Positions 18,460 through 27,500 of a DNA stretch of 27,500 bases are shown piece after piece (the first letter of the stretch is position 1; each line of letters opens with the position of its first letter). The stretch lies in NCBI GenBank assembly GCA_964020155.1, contig OZ026547.1, positions 2,006,048 to 2,033,547 of the forward strand, written 5' to 3'. The notes under the pieces were generated by a model, which had not been told where the DNA came from, made no database searches, and saw only the letters and a program-made list of their open reading frames with translations. The translations under genes were made by a program, and so were the position numbers. Origin of the DNA: Chondrilla cf. caribensis. Lineage: Eukaryota; Porifera; Demospongiae; Chondrillida; Chondrillidae.

Positions 18460-20040
18460 TTAGTCTCGAAAGCGTAACTTCATTTGAGCAAACTTCAAAG
18501 ATACTTGATTATTGAGAAATGTCTGCCAAACTACACCATCCCAGCCATTTGACCCACTACGATACCTACCATTAAGGTTGGACGTACAGCAAGTTTTGTA
18601 CCACCATGCTCCATGATGATTGATAGCACACCTGCCATCACGAGGATCGTGACTATTATCTGCAGTACTGAACTGCATACCATTATGATAGGTTAGTGAA
18701 TCTCCAGCAGTTCCTGTATAACCTGCTATGTTTAGTGTGTAGTTTGTTCCCCTGTTGCCAACAGAGAAGAAGGAATATTGAGCATATTTGTAGTTCCCTT
18801 CGTAGTCTGCTAAATTGACTCTTAGTTCTGTTCTCGGTGCTGCTGAGGTCAAGCAGTGTATGTATTCGAGTCCAAGCCAGAATTCTCTCTTGAGGTTCCC
18901 AAATCCATCAACGTAATCTGCCCAGTTCCTGTTGTAGAAATCCTCAGATCCATCTCTTCTTCTCTGGAAGACAGTCCACCCTCCATTCTTCATATCACAG
19001 AAGACATTAAACGGTTTTCCACATCCAGGGTCAATAGTGTAGACTCCATCTTCTCTACATCCTTTGAGATAGGCCTCTCTGCATTCTTTAACAGGTGTTG
19101 ATGGACCTGTGCAAATGTACCCAGTATGTATGTAGGATAAAGTAGTCACTATGTGTAGGGTCCTATATTAACATGTGAGTGATGTGTAGTGAGTGAGGTC
19201 CTACACAATACATCCATGCAAATTAAATATGTAATAATCCAGACATTGAGGTACATACTGTGTGTTTGGTATATTATATGGCAGAAAAACTGATTCAGAA
19301 CATACTATGTCCATACATACACCTGTATGTGTGTCTGCTTTCTCTCAGTATGTATGTAGAAAAATGCTCGTATGGCAACAGTATGCTTTCTCAAAAACAG
19401 CATATTATGATGAAGTACTCATGTATAGTTTGAAACTCACGTAGATGGCAATAAGACAAACAACACTTCAACTTTTAAATCACTTTTAAAACACTTTTAG
19501 CAAAAGTGAAGTATACTATGTTAGAAGGTACACCAATCAAGTCTTACTCTCAAGTCCAATCAGTGTATTGGATAGCTAGGTATTGAGACCACTCACAAGA
19601 CAAAGCTGTTGTGAGTGTTTTAAATGTATATATCATCCATTACCATAGAAAGAGTACTATTATACAGCAATTTTATAATGTATAAAGGGCTAGCAACAGT
19701 ATAAAGCGTTAGCAACGGATGCTATAATGGTTAAGACATAGACACTTGGGCATTATGACATATAAAATACACTCGCCCTCGGGCGCTTCGTGCCCTTGGG
19801 ACTTGGTATTTTATGTGGCATAATGCCCTCGTGCCCATGTCTTAACCACTAAGCAAAATATGTAGTGTATTACTTACGTATAACTGTATGTTCTCAGAGG
19901 TACACACATTCCTATACAGATTTTGCTTATATCCTTATCTGTACTTGATACATACACATATGTTTACTGCTTTCTGTTATATACCTTGTGTATTCTACTC
20001 ACATTGTCCATATACTGTAGCAGCTAGTAGAAGTATGGCA
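18460..20040 (-). CDS. FReD gene G: intact FReD exon, beheaded signal exon
   Basis: Exon 2 (18460-19106) is fully open: GPSTPVKECREAYLKGCRED, DPGCGKPFNVFC, RRDGSEDFYNRNWADYVDGF, GYTGTAGDSLTYHNG, FSTADNSHDPRDGRCA, HGAWWYKTCCTSNLNGRY, ending LKFAQMKLRFRD. The Ca2+ motif is unusual (DNSHD instead of DxDND) and there is an extra Cys (TCC). The expected exon 1 survives only as 20003-20040 (AILLLAATVYGQ and a good T|GTGAGT donor). Its first half, with ATG and promoter, is replaced by unrelated sequence, and an in-frame TAG lies just upstream. The gene may therefore be dead, may use another first exon (for example that of H), or may start inside the intron at 19149 without a signal peptide. The intron of about 0.9 kb holds a palindromic element. 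Confidence 0.65.
19724..19852. mobile_element. Palindromic MITE-like element
   Basis: The left arm (GGTTAAGACATAGACACTTG, GGCATTATGACATATAAAAT) and right arm (ATTTTATGTGGCATAATGCC, then CCCATGTCTTAACC) are inverted copies with a few mismatches. The centre is GC-rich (GCCCTCGGGCGCTTCGTGCC). It looks like a small fold-back element inserted in the intron of gene G. No coding capacity. Confidence 0.75.
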
Positions 20041-20337
20041 AAGTCATGCTATGCAATCATAGTACATGGATTCTCTATACCATGAGAGCTTAGTGTGGGG
20101 TGTCAATGTCTGATCTACTTGGTAATTTACAAACATGTACAGTGTGTTTCATACAGTACGGTTAGCACAGGGGATCATGGCAGTTTAGGTGCTCCATGGG
20201 ATGCTTTTAACAATATCCCTGACTATGGAGAAACACGCATACATACACAGACCTGCATGCACATGCACACAAAGGCACAGGCACTAGCATACACACACTC
20301 GCATGTACACACTCATACACACATACACACACACACG

Positions 20338-20372
<35 letters not shown>

Positions 20373-20569
20373 GCACATGCACAATACACCACATCATGTA
20401 CACATACAGCACTGCATATATATACAATGAAAAAATTATCCTTAATTCGCCACCACTTTATCTGCAAAACCTTATAATCCACCACAATTTCCAGTACCAA
20501 TATAGTGTACAAGCACCAATGAATATCCAGTCCATCCACCAAACTCGTTATTATGTTGCAGTATTGTGT
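20041..20569. other. Sequence upstream of the exon 1 remnant of G, with a CA tract
   Basis: No gene is seen. A CA microsatellite with interruptions occupies about 20235-20395. The boundary at 20041 is the breakpoint where the exon 1 of G loses homology to the other FReD exon 1 copies. Confidence 0.55.
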
Positions 20570-20685
20570 TTCTAGCTCTTCTTTAAAGTTGAAAACACAT
20601 GAAGTACCCTCAAATGCAGGGAATTCCTACGTTGTCAAGTATTGTACTATGAAAAATGTGTAATGATTTTGTGTTGTACCATATA
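20570..20685. repeat. Solo fragment of a FReD intron
   Basis: GAAAACACATGAAGTACCCT, GGAATTCCTACGTTG, AGTATTGTACTATG and TTGTGTTGTAC align with the 3'-proximal plus-strand text of the gene B intron (7515-7622) and the gene H intron (21755-21860). It sits without exons immediately left of the 3' flank of gene H, a relic of another FReD copy. Confidence 0.6.
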
Positions 20686-20902
20686 ATATCATCGTTGTTT
20701 TATGTTCCCATCCCACATAATCACTTCCTATAATGAATCTCATTAAATTCACACATCAAAGGACTACATCATTGATCATAACACACATGGTAACTATAAG
20801 CCAATCTACCTAATGTTAGTGTATGTGTGGAGTTAGTTATTGTGTGTGTTTCCATTAATCCTATGATTGCACACAATGCGTTTATGACCATTGGTTGTTG
20901 TT

Positions 20903-21931
20903 TTAGTAGTGGAGACGTAACTTCATCCGAGCAAACCTGAGGGAGAGCCAGCTATTCTTGAAGGTGTACCAATTAACTCCTTTATGGTCAACTATTGCAC
21001 CATTGAGATAGCGTCCATTGAGGTCAGCGTAATGGCAATTGTTGAACCATCCTGCCCCTCCGTATGTGGCAGCACAGTTTCGTGAACTACCGTCATTGTC
21101 TCTGTCTTTAGTACTAAAAGGTCTACCATTGAGATTATTTTTAGCTATGGCATCTCCAGCAGTTCCTGTATAACCTGCTATGTTTAGTCTGTAATTTGTT
21201 CCACTGTTACCAATAGAGAAGAAGGAATATTGTGCATATTTGTAGTTCCCTTCGAAATCAGCTAAATCGACTCTTAGTTCTGTTCTCGGACTTCTTGTAG
21301 TGAGACAGTGGATTTTCTCCAAGCCAAGCCAGTGTTCACCCTTCAGCTGTCCAAACCCTACTACGTAGTCTGCCCAGTTCCTGTAGAAATCCACAGATCC
21401 ATCCATTCTTGACTGGAAGACAGTCCACCCTCCATTCTTCATATCACAGAAGACGCTGAAAGGTCTTTGATTGGGACATCCAGGGTCAATAGTGTAGACT
21501 CCATCTTTCCTGCACCCATTCAGATAGGCCTCTCTACAGTCACGAGGTGTAGGGTCAGGACCTGTAGAATTACAACAATGTGTTGGATATAATAATTAGG
21601 ATGATATTATTTCAATGCAATAAAATGGAAAACAAGTAAAATGTATATGTGCAAGTACAGTGTAATTTGAGTCTAAAAACTTGTGGGGCTGCCAACCCCG
21701 CACTCGAATTACTTGGACGTACATAATCACAATGTTGTAGTTCCTGTGGTTATGAGTCTCTGCTTTAGAGTTTGAAACACGTGTGAAGTACTCTCATATG
21801 TAGTGAATTCCTACTAATATTGTACTATAAAACATGTATATTGAGTGTGTGTTGTACTCACATTGTCCATATGCTGTAGTAGCTAGTAGAAGTATGGCGA
21901 TAGTTGTTGATCCGTAACTAAAGTTGATCAT
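20903..21931 (-). CDS. Secreted fibrinogen-related domain protein, gene H
   Basis: Exon 1 is 21862-21931 (MINFSYGSTTIAILLLATTA then YGQ), exon 2 is 20903-21561, the intron is 300 bp with donor T|GTGAGT and acceptor CTACAG|GT, phase 1. The product is about 242 residues. The mature start is QCPDPTPRDCREAYLNGC. FReD landmarks: DPGCPNQRPFSVFCDMKNGG, RMDGSVDFYRNWADYVVGFG, WLGLEKIHCLTTR, GYTGTAGDAIAKNNLNG, Ca2+-type DRDND with SSRNCA, GGAGWFNNCHYADLNGRY, and the end RFARMKLRLHY. It is the close paralogue of gene A and differs mainly in the DPGC and GTAGD segments. It is divergent from the second USO1 5' end. Confidence 0.9.
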
Positions 21932-22024
21932 GTTCTTGTTCCTGAGCTGTAACGTTCTCTGTAGTCAGTGTTCTTTTTCTCCTTGACCTCTCTTACTTGT
22001 TGTTTCTATGTGTTGAGTGGTGTT

Positions 22025-22078
22025 CTTTTATAGCATTGGTTAGTGGGTGTGTACATGTGGGAGTGTGTTGTCATGACA
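22025..22078 (-). promoter_or_regulatory. FReD gene H promoter
   Basis: TATAAAAG at 22025-22032 and the palindrome TGTCATGACA at 22069-22078. The conserved leader runs from there to the ATG at 21931. Confidence 0.65.
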
Positions 22079-22818
22079 GTATGCTGGTTGTCATGGTAAC
22101 ATGTCTAATGTTACCCTCTTTTCTGAAGGAATAACAAGTGGTGTGTGTAGTGTGTTTTCAGAAAGTAAATTTTATTGTATTCTTGTGTCTCCAATGATTA
22201 TTTGTAGGTTTGAAGGTTCTATAAACAATTTCATATTAATGGATGCTAATAGATATTTTTCAATGAAGAAGTTGAATGTATTCAATATAATGCAAATTAG
22301 AAGAATTGTTATTCTTGTGGTGTAGTGACCCTGTCTGTCTGTCTAGTTCCATTAGAACTTGTAATGTACACAACACATGTTTACTTGTAATGTTGTTGAT
22401 GTGTTGAGAAGATCTGTACATGTACTGGTTGGTATTTCTTAGCAGTGTAGACTTGAGTATGTTTCCAGTCCAAATTGTATCATTGATCTTCAAGTGAAAT
22501 TTGCCTATTCCATTATTGTGGTGTATATTGTGGTACATACATTATATATGTATGTGGTGTGTGTGGAGACTGTGTTTATGTAAAGGTACGTACATGTGTA
22601 TATACATTGTACATGTATGAGTACTGTAATGTACTGTACTTCATGTACTGTAGTGGTGGTGTGTGTGGAAACATTTGCTATGTTTTTTCAACTTGAATTT
22701 TGAGTATTTCAATAGTTGAGCCACACTAACAATACTAGCTGTGATTGTGTGTGACCATTTAGAAGAGTACACAGAAGTGAATCTTTACTATGATAATCAC
22801 TCCTCCTTTAGATTTTAG

Positions 22819-22950
22819 CTGGGAAGCATCCCTTTAGAAGAACAGGAAAGAAGGTTAGCAAGCAATGTTGAGGTTCCGCAAATTCCATTGTCAAATTCTT
22901 CATTTGGTCACTATCCCCTTGATCCCTTGCATGAGAAGAAAACAAGCTAG
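22819..22950 (+). other. Unidentified coding-like exon fragment
   Basis: After TTTAGATTTTAG (a possible splice acceptor) a 43-codon frame reads LGSIPLEEQERRLASNVEVP, QIPLSNSSFGHYPLDPL, then HEKKTS and TAG. The composition is protein-like and rich in charged and polar residues, unlike neighbouring noise. It is absent from the other copy of this block at 3.3-3.5 kb. It could be the last exon of an unknown gene carried here by rearrangement. I do not recognise the protein. Confidence 0.3.
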
Positions 22951-23155
22951 TGAACGTGAAGAAAGCTATCAAGCACCAATTAAGTTACCTAGTGGCAGTC
23001 ACGTTTTGCAACTTTGCGTTATAGTGTATATTCTGCTAGTACAGTACGTTTTATTTGCACTTATGTGTTCGTTTATTTGAAATCGGTCTTCGAGTGGGTT
23101 CTTCGACCGCTAAGTGAAGAAAAAAAAAAATGTACTCTGTTCTACTACCACGAAC

Positions 23156-24751
<1,596 letters not shown>

Positions 24752-25060
24752 AAAAAAATACAAAAAAGGGTCACCCACTCGGGGTTGAACAAACCCATGG
24801 TTGGCTTTATAGGGACTTTCCACAGATACTGTGTACTTGGTCATTCCGCAAATGTAGAAGACACTATTCTAGCTGGGAGGTCAGCCGCGAGTCCCAAAGC
24901 TCCCCCCCTACGGTTCTTTGTAGAGAGTATTGCAACTGACCACCAGGAAGCGAGCTCTTTTTTTTCATGGAAAAAATCCGTCCTTTGGAGGATTCGAACC
25001 CGCGAGCCTAGAGTCGTGTCACCTGACCAACCGGCTACCCAACCGGCTACCGTGACCTAT
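24752..25060 (-). mobile_element. tRNA-derived SINE-like element
   Basis: On the minus strand there is a perfect Pol III B-box (GGTTCGAATCC, plus 24990-25000). An A-box-like TAGCCGGTTGG lies upstream (25027-25037) and is repeated at 25039-25049. A non-tRNA body follows to poly(T)-rich sequence (TTTTTTGTATTTTTTTT) near 24752. It is not a functional tRNA: the acceptor stem does not close. Target-site duplications were not identified. Confidence 0.5.
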
Positions 25061-25389
25061 CTATTTTATTATTAGTATCTGCGCTATTTATAGTTGCCCT
25101 AGGTGTACAATTTGATAAAAAATGATAAAAGTGGAGTCGCAGAAGCCTTCCCCAGCACTCAAAGTACTTGGACGTCTACTTTAGATTTGGAAAAACCTTC
25201 GCTGGAGATATAAAGTTCGACGAAGCCGTTTCGCTTGAATTCTAGCCGAATTTCTACTTCTCAGCCTTTTGAAATCGGCCATCTTTTTGCGCAATATAAA
25301 ATATAATATAAATTCACTGTTTCAGTTACGTGTGAGAACAAAATTAATGTAAATTACCTGGAGAAGAAGAGATCCTTCGGAAGATGCAG
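25061..25389. other. Region upstream of the ankyrin gene exon
   Basis: No gene is recognised. It contains TATAAAATATAATATAAATT near 25296 and candidate acceptors (TGTTTCAG near 25323; GATGCAG near 25388). GCACTCAAAGTACTTGGACG at about 25155 resembles GCACTCGAATTACTTGGACG at 21701. Confidence 0.4.
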
Positions 25390-25790
25390 TGTTCGATATG
25401 TCAGCCCACTTACAGAAGAACTTTATAAATCCTAATAAACACATGGGACCCAGTCCTTCCAACGACACGCCTCTAATATACGCTGTCAGGTTCGAGCACA
25501 AACTTTTCCTGAACGAATGCCTTCGATTTGGCGGTGACCCTTTCGTAACTAACTCCAATGGTCGAACAGCCTTTCATGTAGCGTGTGCTTCTTCTCGTTC
25601 GAGTCAGAGAACAGACAAAAAGAGAAAGGAACTCCTTCAAATGCTCTTAGACCAGCCCGTGAAGAAAGAATATCGACTACCGTTTATCAATGGTTCGGAC
25701 CGCGAGAGGAGAAATGGAATGGACAAGAGTTATGTTTATCATCCATCTGTGTGTCTGTTGGGCAAGGTGTGTTGTGTGTGTGTGTGTGTG

Positions 25791-25862
<72 letters not shown>

Positions 25863-26033
25863 TGTTTGTGTGTGCGTGTGCGTGTGTGTGCATGTGTGTG
25901 TTTGTGTGTGCATGTGTGTGTGTGTGTGTGTGTGTGGTGTTTGTGTGTGCGTGTGCGTGTTGTGTGTGTGTGTGTGTGTGTGCATGTGTGTGTTTGTGTG
26001 AGTGTGTGTGTGTGTGTGTGCATGTGTGTGTTT

Positions 26034-26072
<39 letters not shown>

Positions 26073-26151
26073 CACACGTTTCACTGCTGTGTAGGATGAG
26101 AATACACCACTACATCTGGCTGCTCAGTCTGGTCTACTTGGATGTGTTGAA
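25390..26151 (+). CDS. Ankyrin-repeat protein, ANKIB1-like N-terminal exons
   Basis: Exon about 25390-25766 encodes FDMSAHLQKNFINPNKHMG, NDTPLIYAVRFEHKLFLNEC, GGDPFVTNSNGRTAFHVACA and KKRKELLQMLLDQPVKKEYR. After a TG-rich intron, exon 26095-26151 encodes DENTPLHLAAQSGLLGCVE in the same phase. These are two or three ankyrin repeats (TPL, TAFHVAC, TPLHLAA). Spacing and the block between repeats (KKRKELLQMLL) resemble the N-terminus of ANKIB1, an ankyrin-RBR E3 ubiquitin ligase; I recognise this from memory and it may be another ankyrin protein. The exact 5' start is not determined (ATG at 25398, or an upstream exon). The RBR part is not in the window. The donor of the first exon could also lie earlier, since its last 27 codons look less protein-like. 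Confidence 0.55.
25768..26071. repeat. (TG)n microsatellite in the ankyrin gene intron
   Basis: TG tract with TGTTTGTGTGTGCGTGTGCG-type interruptions repeated about twice. It lies between the two ankyrin exons; frames through it are artefacts. Confidence 0.95.
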
Positions 26152-26242
26152 GTAAGTGTGTACCTGTACCAACGTATGTATGAATGTATGCATGTAATGT
26201 ATTGTACAGTTTATATGTTGGTTTTGCTCCATTTGTGTGTAG

Positions 26243-26480
26243 ACAGTTACACGGGGGGTAATGGATGGCTTCCCTCCAACCTGTCCTGTTCTGAGCACAC
26301 ATCCCCTCTGCTGTGCCTCACCTGGGACTGCGTTTGCTACAGTACATAGAACAGACTCACTTATACGCTCACCTCTAAGTTCTCCTCTGAACTCATCCCT
26401 GCATACTGAAGAGCACAGCCTACATACATGCATCAGTGTACCAATTGGAGAGTGTGCGTTAGAAGAAATGAGTTTGTGGT
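26243..26480 (+). other. Possible exon preceding the NBR1-like exon
   Basis: After TTTGTGTGTAG an open frame of about 75 codons reads TVTRGVMDGFPPTCPVLSTH, then FATVHRTDSLIRSPLSSPLN. It is Ser/Pro/Thr-rich, as expected for the disordered linker of NBR1 upstream of its LIR, and a donor such as A|GTGTAC near 26431 would be in a compatible phase. No specific homology is recognised, so this is tentative. Confidence 0.3.
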
Positions 26481-26547
26481 GATTGTACCCTATATACGTA
26501 CCCTCTAATGTGCACAGCCATCATGTAAAATCTGTTGTTGTTTACAG

Positions 26548-27106
26548 ATTCCAGTGATGAATTTGTTATTGTCATTCCACCGTGCTTTGATCCGAATGCT
26601 CCCCTCACTGCTGCTGGACAGACTCAGCAGAACACTGTCGTGGTCAGGACCAACGACAGGAATAACACTATTTGTGGAGAAGACAGCATTGGGGGGCTAC
26701 CGGACTGGGAGATGCTGTCCTCGCCAGACGGACCACCCCAGCCTATTCCCCAACTAGGACCTAATGCGGACAACACCAGCCCACGTGTTTCGCCAAATAC
26801 CACACCGAAGCAGGCCAGGAGGGATGCCAACAACTTCAAGTTTCATAGGATGACCCTCGGTGAGGCCACCATCGAGGAGCCTCTCACCATAGCCACTGGT
26901 CTGGTTAATACGTTCACCAACTTTGTCAAGGACATCCACGTCCACCACCGATTTGGCAGTGACCCTTTCGTAACTAACGCCAATGGTCAGACAGCCTTTC
27001 ATGTAGCGTGTGCTTCTTCTCGTTCGAGTCAGAGAACAGACAAAAAGAGAAAGGAACTCCTCCAAATGCTCTTAGACCAGCCCGTGAAGAAAGAATATCA
27101 ACTACC
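26548..27106 (+). CDS. NBR1-like exon fused in frame to a duplicated ankyrin exon
   Basis: After TTGTTTACAG the frame reads DSSDEFVIVIPPCFDPNAPL, LPDWEMLSSPDG, then TIATGLVNTFTNFVKDIH. SSDEFVIV corresponds to the LC3-interacting region of the autophagy receptor NBR1 (acidic residues, aromatic, hydrophobic at +3, followed by a CFD motif). The TIATGLVN helix corresponds to the amphipathic segment before the NBR1 UBA domain. At about 26949 the sequence switches without loss of frame to a copy of 25528-25682 (RFGSDPFVTNANGQTAFHVA ... VKKEYQLP), ending at 27106 by a TG run. The copies differ at only a few bases. The UBA domain expected at the end of NBR1 is absent. Reading: NBR1-type exon truncated by insertion of ankyrin exon sequence, or a new chimeric exon. 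Confidence 0.6.
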
Positions 27107-27111
27107 GTGGT

Positions 27112-27116
27112 GGTGT

Positions 27117-27184
<68 letters not shown>
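27112..27184. repeat. (TG)n microsatellite before the SRP54 exon
   Basis: A TG run that begins at the end of the ankyrin exon copy; interrupted TG and a GAGAGAGA patch (27242-27257) continue to about 27285, shortly before the SRP54 acceptor. Confidence 0.93.
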
Positions 27185-27260
27185 ATGTGCGTGTGTGTGG
27201 TTAAAGAGAGAGTGTGTGTATGTTTATTTGTGTGTGTGTGTAAGAGAGAGAGAGAGATAG

Positions 27261-27500
<240 letters not shown>

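Noticed and set aside
24980..25060. Functional tRNA gene on the minus strand
   Set aside because: The B-box is perfect, but the acceptor stem does not close and the A-box region is duplicated. A SINE head or tRNA-derived relic fits better.

Overview
The window looks like invertebrate animal nuclear DNA: AT-rich, with short introns (about 90-330 bp), GT/AG splice sites, many CA/TG microsatellites, and proteins closest to animal families. My best guess is a sponge or another early-branching animal, from the compact introns, the GTAC-rich tandem repeats and the retroelement type. That is an inference and I cannot name a species.

Minus strand, about 1-22 kb: a tandem cluster of secreted fibrinogen-related-domain (FReD) lectin-like genes. 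Each complete copy has exon 1 (start codon plus a 23-25 residue signal peptide, ending in phase 1), a short intron, and exon 2 (the whole FReD). A conserved TATAAAAG promoter and 5'UTR lie upstream. Four copies look complete: A (1698-2521), B (6621-7692), C (12255-13138) and H (20903-21931). G (18460-20040) has an intact FReD exon but a beheaded exon 1. D (13928-14819) and E (16529-17022) are broken. Shorter relics lie at 967, 1067 (inverted), 9531, 10044 and 11564. A solo exon 1 lies at 8299, and the window opens inside the promoter/5'UTR of one more copy. The copies are most variable around the Ca2+/ligand pocket, as expected of recognition lectins. Arrays of a 41-bp repeat lie 3' of genes B, C and E.

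Plus strand: exon pieces of conserved cellular genes. A decayed USO1/p115 copy (3671-5348) has lost internal exons and carries a frameshift and a retroelement insertion. A second USO1 5' end lies at 23156-23847. The USO1 5' end and a FReD gene form a divergent pair that is duplicated (about 1.5-3.7 kb and 20.7-23.2 kb). From 23.8 kb the order is scrambled: USO1 exon 2, a TG run, the last two SRP54 exons, a SINE-like element, ANKIB1-like ankyrin exons, an NBR1-like exon (LIR motif) fused in frame to a second copy of the ankyrin exon, another TG run, and then an earlier SRP54 exon at the right edge. Most of these junctions lie at or beside TG microsatellites, so either repeat-mediated exon shuffling or assembly misjoins could explain them.

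Other elements: a near-perfect 188-bp palindrome with a hammerhead-ribozyme-like core (10766-10953), a second palindromic element (19724-19852), a 5'-truncated retroelement with 14-bp flanking repeats and an empty paralogous site (5379-5988), and two minisatellite blocks of one 17-bp family. Gene products do not form an operon. The FReD proteins would be independently transcribed secreted recognition factors; the plus-strand genes act in vesicle tethering, ER targeting, ubiquitin ligation and selective autophagy.
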